Positions 27,601 to 34,899 of a stretch of 64,000 bases of DNA are shown piece by piece. Position 1 is the first letter of the stretch; each line of letters begins with the position of its first letter. The position numbers were made by a program, and so were the translations under genes. Source of the stretch: Sarcophilus harrisii (lineage: Eukaryota > Chordata > Mammalia > Dasyuromorphia > Dasyuridae); assembly GCF_902635505.1 (NCBI RefSeq), contig NC_045427.1, positions 258,747,922 to 258,811,921 of the forward strand. The letters run 5' to 3'. The notes beneath the pieces were generated by a model, which saw only the letters and a program-made list of their open reading frames with translations, was not told the origin of the DNA and ran no database searches.

Positions 27601-30600
27601 ACCATATGGTATTGGCTAAGAAATAGAAAGGGGAAGAGAAGATTAAAAGAAATATTAGTTCTGAGCAAAGTACATTAACTAAAAAGGTTCAGTAATGAAA
27701 AGAGATGAATCTATGATTTAGCTCTGGGAGAAAGGGCAGGGAACAGAAATCTATTATAACAAACTCAATTTGGGAATGTGTTGGAATATTTTTGTGCTGT
27801 AAGAGGAATAGTTATTAGAAAATTGCTTTGTAAACTGTAAAATTCTTTGTAAATGAAACCATGTATTTTGGCTACTTTTTCTTTCACACCTCTTCATGTA
27901 GCTCAGATTTAATTGTTCCCAAGTATTTTTTTCTACTTTTTTCCCCATTTTCTTTAATATAAATTTCTTTTTTTTTTTTTTATTTGATAATTGTATTTTT
28001 TTACTTTGGTTGACATTTTCCCAACTTTTGTAATTAAGGTAAAAACTGATGATATAGCAAGAATATACCAGCCTAAGCGTTACGCATTGTCACCAAAAAC
28101 AACAGTAACATTGGCCCATCTTCTTGCTGCTCGTGAAGATCTATCCAAGATTATAAGAACAAGCAGTGGTTCTACTCGGGAAAAGACTACATGCGCTATC
28201 AATAAGGTTTGTTTTTCAGTTGAAATTGACTTAGTGTAGAATCTAGACTGGAAGTGTTTGAGGGAATTTTTTGTCCCTTGATTATGTTCGTAAATTTAAA
28301 TTATTTCCTTTATTAAAAGTCTTCTTTATTAAAAGTCAGCATATCTGTGCTTAGTTGGAGATATTTTATGATTACATATGTTTTAGTAAAGAATTGTTGC
28401 TGCTGATGCTTTTTCAGTTATGGCCTTCTTCCTAAGAGGGGTGTAATGGTAGCAGCAAGTGGAACTTTAGTGGTATTTTCCATTTTTTTGGAGTTATACT
28501 CAAGAAAAAATAAGAGAAAACAAGGCAAATACATAAAAAGATGATTAATCATATGGATAGTGCATGCTAGGTAGCAAATAAATGTTTCAGACATTAGGCT
28601 GATCAAGGGAGTTTTCACAGAGAAAATAGAACTTCAGATTGGTTTCCCCTCGTATATAAAGTACAAATATGTATGTACTTTATATAGATGAAAAAAGAGA
28701 AGAGAAATCATTCCAGATGTAGGTAAAGGCTTAAGTGAAGATAGGTAGAAGTGTAGATGTTCCTGGTTACTACTATATTTATTTTTCTGATCTGATTATA
28801 TCCACATGAATCAGGAACTCTCCTGTAAAAATGAAATGGATCTTCTGTATCTTTGTAGTGATCTAAATGCTAGGATTTTCTTTCATTTTCACCTACTAGG
28901 CCATAAAGACAGAAATCTCATCTAAATTATGTGTTATCTTCCTTAATTCCTGGAGTGCTCTGTATATATTAAGTACCTTAATAATTGTCTTGAATTGAGC
29001 TCATTGCCATGGTTCATCCAAAGTTAATGACTTTAAAAAAAAACCTTTAATTCTTTTATGTAATTTCAATATTTATTAAGCCAAGTCTTTGGCTGTTCTC
29101 TAGAAATACACTGGTAAAATGAAAAAAGTCCTGCTTTTAAGGAGATTATAATTTGATAGGAAGGATAGATTATATGCATAAATAAATGTGATGCAATGAA
29201 CAGTGACAATAGTGCAAAAAAGACTTGGGCAAAATATTTTGAGAAATTGTATTAATATGACACATCTGTAATAGTTTTCTCTTCTCAACTACATCTACTA
29301 ATATGTGGTTTCCTTCTTTCAAAGCCCAGATGAGATACTGCCTCTTTTGCAATAACGTTCCTAATCCCAATTTCTTCCTGAGTGAAAGTCTCCAAATCCT
29401 AGAGTTGGAAAGAACCTCAAAAAACATCTAAATGCCTTCTATTCTTAACAAAGAATTCTCTTTACAATATACATATGTAGTCAACTATCCTTAACTTGAA
29501 CTCATTAGACCCCAATGTAGCCCATTCTACTTTCTGTTATCTTTTCTTCTCTTTACCTATATGTATAAACATCATTGCCTATACAGATATTCTTGAATGT
29601 GGATAGATTATTCTCAGAGTTTTTATAGAGATAAGAAAGTAGTCCTATAGATCTCTAGTTAATCTGTAGTAGAATCCTCTTGATCACCTTTTTGGGAGAG
29701 TAATATTGTGAATTTTTTTTTTTTTTTCTGTTTGATCTCTTTGACCCTTTCAGATGTTTTGAAAATTGATTCTTCTTAGTGCTTTTAAAATTATCTCCAG
29801 CATGAATTGCTACTCTTTGTAATTGATCTAATCCATTTAGTTTTTAAGTGTTTTTAGTTCCATTTCTAATTCTTTATATATAGCATGTTGGTTTCAGGTT
29901 GGTGTTTGAGGCTCCTTTGGATGATATTACTATCACTAATCATTAGTTTCTTAATGTTAACTTTGACCTTTGTCTTAATGAACTTTTGAAGTCTGGCAGA
30001 TAATTGCTTATTAGGTGGCTCTTATATTTTTGTGTAAAGTAATTTCTTGTCTATTTAAAGTCCACTTTATTTTTTGTAGCGATGTTCATTGCTAATCAAG
30101 CACTGTACCTTTAGACTCTATTCACTGTGCCACCTAACTGTCCCTAGACTATTCTTAAAACAAAATTTTCATGATACAAGATATGAGGCTTTCAAATAGT
30201 TTATAAGTTTTTAGTGCCTTTTGTTTCTTAATCTTGAACCCTATTTTCCAACAGTTTTTATGTACATACCTTATGTCTGTCTTTGCTTTGAAGTCACTGA
30301 GTATCAGTATATCTGTTCATTTGGTCCCTCTTATGAGTTCTCTTCTAACTTTTTATTATAGATGTTGGCCCATTAGCTGCATTTATCTTCATGGTCATCT
30401 TTTTGTTTGTGCTAATCATAAGTTGTTTTTATTTATGAAAACTTATAACCAAAAGTTCCATGAAATATGTTGTTGCTTTTGGTTGCATAATGAAGTCAAT
30501 TCCAACTCCTTTATTTGAGGAACATAAGAATACTCCTTTTTGGAAGATAGTTAAGCATATTTGAAATGAAAGAAAATAAGCAGAATATCTCAAGTAATGC

Positions 30601-31454
30601 AAATATTCTCCCTGGCAAAATATCTTTTGTTGTTGTTGTTGTTGAGACATTTGGGGTTAAGTGATGGGCCCAGGATCACACAGTTAGAAAGTGTTAAGTG
30701 ATGTCACATTGGAACTCAGGTCCTCCTGCCTTCAGGCTGGTACTCTATCCACTGCGCCACCTAGCTGCCTCACTGGCAAAATATCTTAAGTAATGGAGAC
30801 CTTCTTCCTGATTATTCTGTTTGACAAGTCAGAAATAAAATCACACTGAGATTTTTCAAGTCATATTTCTGGGTTTAGTATTATTTATATTGCCTTGAAT
30901 TTCAGGATAATCAGCATATTAAGTATTTTTCTCTTATTTCTATATCATTAAAACTAAAATCTTCCAGATACTTGGACATTTCAGTGGTTGAATTTTTTCC
31001 TTTTTTTCATTATAAATTGCAGGTGTTGATGGGAAGAGTTCCAGACAGAGGAGGAAGGCCAACTGAAATTGAACCACCGCCTCCTGAAATGCCTCCTTGG
31101 CAGAAGAGACAAGAAGGCGGAGGGAGGGGTGGTTGGGGAGGAGGCGGAAGAGGAGGTGGGGGTGGCGGTGGCCGAGGTGGTTGGGGAGGAGGTGGAGGTG
31201 GAAGAGGAGGTGGGGGTGGAGGGGGCTGGGGAGCCAGTGGGGGTGGTGGAGGAGGAGGAGGTGGGAGTTGGGGAGGTGGTGGGGGTGGTGGTAGAGGTGG
31301 GAGTTTTCAAGGAAGGGGAGATTATGGTGGGAGAGGAGATTATGGTGGAAGAGGAGGTTATGGTGGGAGAGGGGGTTATGGTGGGAGAGGGGGTTATGGA
31401 GATCCATATGGAGGAGGAGGAGGGGGTGGTGGGGGTGGATATAGACGATATTAA
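3020..31454 (+). CDS. FAM98B: FAM98B, complete spliced coding region (8 coding exons, 443 aa)
   Basis: Coding exons are 3020-3090, 6673-6821, 11774-11908, 14770-14948, 21772-21852, 22842-22958, 28039-28206 and 31023-31454. All junctions are GT-AG and all phases agree. The joined protein has 443 residues, close to the roughly 430 I recall for human FAM98B. Residues 1-300 form the conserved FAM98 domain, with recognisable stretches such as [55 protein letters not shown] and [16 protein letters not shown]. Residues from about 330 to the end are glycine-rich with RGG and YGGRGG repeats and end in YRRY. From knowledge of the family, FAM98B is a subunit of the tRNA-ligase complex with RTCB, DDX1, RTRAF and ASHWIN. 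That complex acts in tRNA splicing and XBP1 mRNA ligation and shuttles between nucleus and cytoplasm. FAM98A and FAM98C are the main alternatives. The C terminus and the neighbouring RASGRP1 favour FAM98B. Confidence 0.96.
3666..3885 (+). repeat. tRNA-headed MIR/CORE-type SINE in FAM98B intron 1
   Basis: The head 'ccgctaggtggcgcagggca' is followed by a MIR-like body ('ggtgtgaaacgggcaatagt') and ends 'aaagtgctttgcaaacttta'. It retains several CpGs, probably because it sits next to the promoter CpG island. Confidence 0.8.
3892..4145 (+). repeat. Four diverged direct repeats of a 32-bp motif
   Basis: Copies start at 3892, 3956, 4042 and 4113. The shared pattern is GGGTGTCCCAAA, then about six bases, then TAGTGCAGTTTTAAG, with decreasing similarity rightwards. 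Starts are 64, 86 and 71 bases apart. The motif resembles terminal sequences of some mariner-type DNA transposons, which is my inference only. Confidence 0.6.
4150..4400. repeat. L2 3'-end fragments
   Basis: 'catctattaagtccttgtc' to 'gagctcgccgtctaatggga' is a reversed L2 3' end (4150-4260). 'cttaataaatgcttgctga' near 4376 is a forward one. Confidence 0.65.
5362..5580. mobile_element. hAT-like MITE inserted in the L2 copy
   Basis: The element begins CAGGGGTTCTTAATCTGGGA and ends in a degenerate reverse complement ('ggtataaagaaaccctg' plus 'ct'). It is flanked by TTTTATAC (5354-5361) and TTTTGTAC (5581-5588), an 8-bp target duplication with one mismatch, as expected for hAT transposons. It has no coding capacity. 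Confidence 0.72.
6237..6270 (+). repeat. (GT)n microsatellite
   Basis: Seventeen uninterrupted GT units, followed by imperfect 'atgtgacacatacgta'. Confidence 0.95.
6673..6821 (+). CDS. FAM98B: FAM98B coding exon 2
   Basis: The exon follows a pyrimidine tract and 'cttcccag', and encodes residues 24-73 including [20 protein letters not shown] and [15 protein letters not shown]. The donor 'G|GTATTT' is a weak match to consensus, but it is the only GT that keeps phase with exon 3. Exon length is 149 nt. Confidence 0.94.
6822..7590. other. FAM98B intron 2, first part, nothing recognised
   Basis: AT-rich intronic DNA with no repeat family or conserved coding frame that I can identify. Confidence 0.5.
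7600..9340 (-). repeat. L3/CR1-type LINE, antisense, in FAM98B intron 2
   Basis: Reversed CR1/L3 text runs through 'ctagactaatcccacccac', 'tatcaagcctaaacttgat', 'catccagtgtgttagctac' and 'gatccctggggttctccatt'. The minus-strand frame at 8971-9171 contains [18 protein letters not shown], a CR1 reverse-transcriptase remnant. A SINE fragment splits the copy at about 7791-7917. Confidence 0.78.
7791..7917 (+). repeat. SINE fragment with RTE-like tail inserted in L3/CR1
   Basis: It starts 'ggcaggtaggtggcatggcg' and ends 'gagtcagacatgactgaaat'. It interrupts the CR1 copy between 'ttaaatagttag' and 'attagttaatatg', a likely imperfect target duplication. Confidence 0.7.
9345..9790 (-). repeat. Second L3/CR1-like fragment
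   Basis: 'agcagttcaatccaatctc' and 'ctaatataatattcagatg' match reversed CR1/L3 3' regions loosely. It is strongly diverged. Confidence 0.5.
9825..10015 (-). repeat. MIR-type SINE
   Basis: 'gatgaaactcaggcccagag' and the following 'aaagtgagttagtaatagaa' match the reversed MIR core. Confidence 0.65.
10020..11773. other. Rest of FAM98B intron 2, mostly unassigned
   Basis: T/C-rich on the plus strand, with open frames up to 139 aa that show no conserved domain. Parts resemble the 5' half of L2, but I cannot name a boundary. It ends in the pyrimidine tract of exon 3. Confidence 0.4.
11774..11908 (+). CDS. FAM98B: FAM98B coding exon 3
   Basis: The 135-nt exon follows a long T-rich tract ending in 'tttaaag'. 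It encodes residues 74-118, with [20 protein letters not shown] and [18 protein letters not shown]. The donor is T|GTAAGT, close to consensus. Its split T joins TG at the start of exon 4. Confidence 0.95.
11909..12585. other. FAM98B intron 3, first part, nothing recognised
   Basis: AT-rich sequence without a recognisable repeat or coding signal. Confidence 0.45.
12590..12810 (+). repeat. MIR/CORE-type SINE
   Basis: 'cttctttaaaatggcgataa' and 'agttgttgttagaatcaaat' match the MIR body, ending at 'atgttagctattattatt'. Confidence 0.72.
13277..13324 (+). repeat. (TG)n microsatellite
   Basis: About 20 TG units ending in 'tgtatgtgtg', within FAM98B intron 3. Confidence 0.95.
13340..14230. repeat. 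L2 fragments (mainly antisense)
   Basis: 13340-14060 reads as reversed L2 3' region ('ggttgtgcatgaattgcatg', 'ttgttccaggcatggaaccc', 'aatctatgtgagaggtgatg'). 14155-14230 is a forward L2 3' end with 'gctcaataaatgtttttta'. Confidence 0.65.
14770..14948 (+). CDS. FAM98B: FAM98B coding exon 4
   Basis: The 179-nt exon follows 'ttcctgctag' and encodes residues 119-178, with [37 protein letters not shown] and [13 protein letters not shown]. It ends in phase 0 before a GTATGA donor. Confidence 0.95.
15160..16800 (-). repeat. L2 LINE, antisense, in FAM98B intron 4
   Basis: Starts with the reversed L2 3' end 'acttactatgtgttaggcac', then 'cattctaaccattagggata' and long purine-rich L2 antisense text. 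The right boundary is approximate. Open frames on both strands here are remnants. Confidence 0.65.
16800..17290. other. Purine-rich unassigned stretch of intron 4
   Basis: Slightly GC-richer than its surroundings, with overlapping short frames on both strands (for example 17000-17254). No homology is recognised. It may continue the flanking L2 copies. Confidence 0.35.
17300..17790 (-). repeat. L2 3' region, antisense
   Basis: 'caacaagcatttattaaggg', 'gagctcacattctaatgggg', 'tatttgatcctccaaatcc' and 'acatggtttgacctgcattt' are clear reversed L2 landmarks. Confidence 0.85.
17850..18090 (+). repeat. MIR-type SINE
   Basis: 'gacctgagttcatatcttgc', 'gtcagtttcctcatatgta' and 'gaggatcaaatgaagtaata' match the MIR/CORE body in forward orientation. 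Confidence 0.78.
18095..19685 (+). repeat. L2 LINE 3' half, sense
   Basis: Ordered L2 landmarks run from 'gttgattctcagatttattt', through 'gtcatccttgattcctcacc' and 'aagtgcaacctgaccatgtt', to the 3' end 'cagtgcctgacacataatag'. An (T/TTTA)-rich tract lies at about 19140-19210. Confidence 0.83.
19686..20250 (-). repeat. L2-related fragment, antisense
   Basis: 'gaaaagacaagatggaatgg' and 'gttgagagaaggcagtgaga' resemble reversed L2 upstream sequence. It adjoins the sense L2 copy directly, in the opposite orientation. Confidence 0.55.
20255..20500 (+). repeat. L2 3' end
   Basis: 'agaatgtaagcttattgagg', 'cagtgcttggcacagggtag' and 'tttgttgattgattt' are a clear forward L2 terminus. Confidence 0.85.
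20500..21771. other. End of FAM98B intron 4, nothing recognised
   Basis: AT-rich unique-looking sequence running up to the exon 5 acceptor. No coding frame or repeat was identified. Confidence 0.5.
21772..21852 (+). CDS. FAM98B: FAM98B coding exon 5
   Basis: This 81-nt exon encodes residues 179-205, [20 protein letters not shown] followed by DLSPEQA. It follows 'gtttatttcag' and precedes a GTAAAA donor. It is in phase 0 on both sides, so skipping it would keep the reading frame. Confidence 0.93.
22200..22385 (-). repeat. MIR-type SINE
   Basis: 'gatcataaatctaaaccttt', 'acaaatgagaaacagaagac' and 'tttgacccagagccagtgt'-like text mark a reversed MIR3-type copy in intron 5. Confidence 0.65.
22842..22958 (+). 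CDS. FAM98B: FAM98B coding exon 6
   Basis: This 117-nt phase 0-0 exon encodes residues 206-244. It holds the strongly conserved core [19 protein letters not shown] and [20 protein letters not shown]. It lies between 'aatattttag' and a GTAAGA donor. Confidence 0.95.
25226..25795 (+). mobile_element. 5'-truncated L1 3' end with 19-bp target duplication
   Basis: The copy begins 'caggatgatttcagaaaggc' and ends in an A-rich tail after 'attaaaggctattaaataaa'. A G-run near 25652-25665 is typical of these 3' ends. The 19-bp direct repeat AAAGAATAAGTGGGTCAAA flanks it at 25207-25225 and 25796-25814 without mismatch. It is inserted within the older L1 ORF2 copy, whose sequence continues on both sides. 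Confidence 0.92.
26010..26026 (+). repeat. C-run inside the L1 copy
   Basis: A run of about ten C bases interrupts the L1 ORF2 remnant. It is a likely mutational or assembly-sensitive homopolymer. Confidence 0.6.
28039..28206 (+). CDS. FAM98B: FAM98B coding exon 7
   Basis: This 168-nt phase 0-0 exon encodes residues 245-300: [38 protein letters not shown] and [17 protein letters not shown] long T-rich tract and 'gtaattaag' precede it. The donor is GTTTGT, a weaker match. Confidence 0.95.
28207..30620. other. FAM98B intron 7, mostly unassigned
   Basis: AT-rich DNA. A weak CR1/L3-like stretch occurs at about 29395-29560 ('tcctagagttggaaagaacc'). A SINE-head remnant 'tcactgtgccacctaactgt' lies at about 30122. 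No coding signal. Confidence 0.45.
30628..30780 (-). repeat. tRNA-headed SINE, antisense
   Basis: 'gggttaagtgatgggcccag', 'tatccactgcgccacctagc' and a (TTG)n tract at the left end mark a complete short marsupial SINE. It lies 240 bases upstream of FAM98B exon 8. Confidence 0.88.
31023..31454 (+). CDS. FAM98B: FAM98B coding exon 8, glycine/arginine-rich C terminus and stop
   Basis: The exon follows 'ataaattgcag' and encodes residues 301-443 plus TAA at 31452. It opens with [13 protein letters not shown] and [17 protein letters not shown] glycine tract of about 110 residues follows, with interspersed RGG, GWGG and YGGRGG units, and the protein ends GYRRY. RGG/YGG tracts commonly bind RNA, promote condensation and are arginine-methylated. 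That is family knowledge, not something shown here. The repetitive GGN coding makes several other frames open by chance. Confidence 0.94.
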   Translation: MLMGRVPDRGGRPTEIEPPPPEMPPWQKRQEGGGRGGWGGGGRGGGGGGGRGGWGGGGGGRGGGGGGGWGASGGGGGGGGGSWGGGGGGGRGGSFQGRGDYGGRGDYGGRGGYGGRGGYGGRGGYGDPYGGGGGGGGGGYRRY

Positions 31455-32386
31455 AAATTCCATTGTAGACAAATTAGATGATGCCTGTTTTGTAGTAGAA
31501 GGATGTGTACGGTACTTTTAGGCATAGTATTTTAAATAACAGATTTGAATATGCTCTTTCAAGTATATACCCTTTAGACCACCTAATACCATCACTATTG
31601 AACCTGGTTAATACATAAGAGCATTTTTTTTTATATTGGATTTTGATCTCTTAAGGGAAGTGGTCCCAATGTTCCTTATATCCTTGAGCATGTTGGAGCT
31701 TTTTTCAAAAAAAAAAAAATGATGATGAGAAAATAAAAACAAAAAACTTTTAAAAAATGTAAATATTTATAACCATTAATCTTAGAACATGGGAAGGGAA
31801 GCATTTTAGTATTTTCCTGATCAGAGTTTAGACTCTAGAGTACTTATATTTTATTTAAGTTTGTTTCATAGAACTGACCCCACTTCCCATGGAACTATAG
31901 ATTGTTGGCTTCATCAGTATTTTTTGTACATCCTTTGTATTTGTTAATACTCCTTCATTCTAAACCCTCCCCCCCTTTTTTTTTTGCCTGAGATTAGGTA
32001 GTCAAGGGGTCCAAAAATGTGTTTATCTAGTTTTGCTTTTTCTCTATAGGAGGGACTCCATTCATCTCTATTTTTACTAGACTTCTTTTTCTCTATAGTC
32101 CAAACCTATTTGTACATAAGAGAAAATAGCAGGGTTTTTTTTTTTTTTTTTTTCTCTCCTTAAAATTCCTCCCTAGCATTTTAAAATCATTTTCTGATTT
32201 GAGTTTAAAAATCTTTGGAATTTGCTTATCTCACTAACAAAACAAAGTTGAACATTCGAGAGAAATTTAAATGGACAAAAGTTACATGTACTGTCTGTGC
32301 ATCAAAGTAGGAGATAGCTTTCTTTGCTGGAAAAGGAACAGACCTTCAAAGAAAATAATCATTTTTTTGCTCCACTATTAGTCTTA

Positions 32387-32434
<48 letters not shown>

Positions 32435-33458
32435 AAAGACAAGCTTGTTTGTCATATTTTAAAGTAAGGAATTGGGCTAGGTCTCTAGGCCAAATTACTT
32501 TATCTTTTAATTCTTTTGATGTTAAATCTGGCCAAAAATTAGATTTGATTGGTAGATTTACCACAAATGGACTGAATTGGTTCCATGGATAGTACCACTT
32601 TCTGAAGGAAGGATCTTATTTACTGTTTTCTGTAGTATTTGGGAACTAGCTCAGTATCTCTGCATGCCATTGGTTTGGAAAATGCAGAATCCAGAATTCT
32701 AATCGTGATGCTATTTCCTGGAGGATTTGAGGGATAGAGCAAATGCTCCATCTCCTAGGAATTTCCTATGTATTATATGGGGATAACACCCTGCTACTTG
32801 CTTCACTAATATGTGAACATTAGTAAAATAATATTGTTAACTCTTCTGGGGAGTCCCTTCTATATAAAGAACAAATGGTGAATGATAAATCTCTCCTTAA
32901 AAATGTGGGTGTGCTACATAGGTTTTTTTTCTTAGGCAGGTTGTAAAATCAATGTCCCAGCATATGCAGAACAACTTTTCAGCCTCTAATTCAACAAATG
33001 TATTGTTAACCAGAGAAGTGATGTGATTACTTGTTCAACAATTTTTCAAAAGAAAAATTGTAAAATCCTAAGGAAATGTAACATCAAAAAAGGGTATAAT
33101 TCTGTATTGCTGCAGGCTTGAAAATATATTTTCAAGCCACCCTGTAAGACAACATACTTTCCAGAGGAAAGGAAGATGTAGAATTTTTTTTTTTTTTTTT
33201 TGGTTATTTGTGAGCATTTGTTTAGCGTATTTTTTGTATGTTTACATTTAATGGACAAAAACACTCATTCTCATGTGTGACAGTAGAAAAAATCCTTTCC
33301 ATATTTAAGAAAATACCATTTAATAACAGCTGTGAACACTGAATGAAATACTGGTTTAAGTTTTGCTTGTGTTATTTATATAGAATCTGATGAATTCCTC
33401 TGTACCAAATGGTTGTTACCTACCCTATAAATCAGAAAGGACCACTTGAGAAAATAAA
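31455..33458 (+). other. FAM98B: Probable FAM98B 3' UTR with two poly(A) signals
   Basis: AT-rich noncoding sequence follows the stop codon. AATAAA hexamers occur at 31732-31737 and 33453-33458, which would give a short (about 0.3 kb) or long (about 2 kb) UTR. An (AT)n microsatellite at about 32391-32430 and several T-runs lie inside. Which signal is used cannot be told. Confidence 0.5.
32388..32430 (+). repeat. (AT)n microsatellite in the FAM98B 3' region
   Basis: About 20 AT/TA units lying between the two candidate poly(A) signals. Confidence 0.92.
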
Positions 33459-33459
33459 A

Positions 33460-34899
33460 ATAACTTTTAAAAAATTAGAATTGCTTTGATTACTAAATAA
33501 TACTTTTTACTATACACCCCTCCCCCCAATTAGTTTAAACAACTTCATTTTTCTAAGATTTGTCTGGGAGAGCATAAAATTATATTGAAAATAATTTAGA
33601 TCTCAGAATCAAAAATACTTTCTGAAGTAGGAAACCATGGGGAATGAAAGTTTTTTATTTTATTTTTATTTTTGGTCCTTAGCTTGCTTACTACTGTGGG
33701 CAGTCATTCACTCTTTTGGGTCTTAAATTTATTAATCTGTGAAATGACAGGTTTAATTTAGATCCTCTCTTAAAAGTCCCTTGCAAGTCTTGAATGGGTT
33801 TTTTAGATGTCAAAATTGCATCTGATTATGTCTGTTCATAGGAAATATATAAGTGATCAAAATTAACAACAGTTAAATTGTAGTTAAAATAGGATCGGAA
33901 GGAAATGGGGGATTACTGCTCCCTCATCAGTCATTTCATTAAATAACTTATGTCCATTGCAATATGTTTGGGACACAAAACCAAAATGAAATTGAACTTT
34001 TAATCTAACATTCCTAAAGCCTGGAAAAGTTTTTTTCCTTTATATCTTGCCCTTAATCTTCAACTCCCTATTAATCAGGGGTGGTTATGGCATTAAAAGG
34101 TATAAAATTGTAACTCTACTAAAGCCCTATTCTGGTGACATCTTGCCATCTGTGCCACAGCCCCATAACTTTCTATGAAAGTATCCTCTAGACCTGACCT
34201 AAAGAATATCCCTCTGAGATAATTCACCCACTTTGAAGATATTCTGAGGCTAAGCTATCCTAATTATTGAGGGTGAACTAAACAGTTCTAGCAGACTGGC
34301 CTATGCTTCACATCCTGTCTAGTCATTCAACTCATGTATTGTAGCCCTCTAAATAAGCATCCTCTGGACCAAACCTCCACAGACACCTTTTTTCTAATCT
34401 GCCTTCTACCCCATGTTAATTAACTCAGTTCTGGAGTGAATTCTTAATTTCAATCATTTTATAATACTGGATTCCCTAAGTCTAGACTAGTGAAGTACAA
34501 ATTTTGGTCCTACCAAGCTAGAGAAAGATTTCAAATATAGGGCTAGATTTTGGTTTTGACCCTTAACAGACTAGGTACATTTGGAGAGGCTCATTCATCT
34601 CTGTTGCATTTGGAAAGGCTCATCTCTGTTGATGAGAGGAGTTTAATAACATACCAATTTCTAAAAAGTTATGTGCTAACTGTGGTTTGAGATTGTGATC
34701 TATTGCACACTTTGCACAGTGCTTAGCACAAAGTAAAAGCTGCTTGTTCTAATACACACATGCCCACTTTTCAGTTTCTCCCTATGTTTGTTATTTAGTG
34801 AATTGGTACTTGGCCATTTCTTAAAAGCCATAGATCAACATCCCAATACTTTTCAGGCAGTTGAAATGTCAAGCTTTTCTGTTTTTCATTAGTTACAAG
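33460..34899. other. Convergent intergenic stretch
   Basis: A MIR-like fragment is present at 33680-33800 ('tctgtgaaatgacaggttta') and a short L2 terminus near 34710 ('cagtgcttagcacaaagtaa'). A 28-bp imperfect tandem duplication is at 34577-34632. The rest is not recognised. Confidence 0.5.

Larger units (their letters stand above)
24060..27640 (+). mobile_element. Old marsupial L1 LINE in FAM98B intron 6 (interrupted)
   Basis: From about 24890 the sequence follows marsupial L1 ORF2, with 'cagaactagataaatctaac', 'gcagaaaggcagaaatagta', 'ggccagatggatttacaagt' and 'gaatgcagggttggttcatt'. Coding remnants include the reverse-transcriptase stretch IDAEKAFDK near 26780. The catalytic motif region reads [11 protein letters not shown] near 27060, where an ADD triad would be expected. 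The frame is broken in many places and no 3' poly(A) is seen, so it is inactive and 3'-truncated near 27640. The upstream part (24060-24590), before an (AT)n tract at about 24591-24637, is only tentatively included. A younger L1 piece interrupts it at 25226-25795. Confidence 0.8.

Noticed and set aside
30981-31472. Open frame of 163 codons on the minus strand, rich in Pro/Ser/Thr
   Set aside because: It is the antisense shadow of the GGN-repeat exon of FAM98B. Low-complexity composition and no start, splice or conservation support.
31069-31521. Open frame of 150 codons on the plus strand, rich in Gly/Val/Glu
   Set aside because: A shifted reading of the FAM98B glycine tract. It starts inside the coding exon and has no independent evidence.
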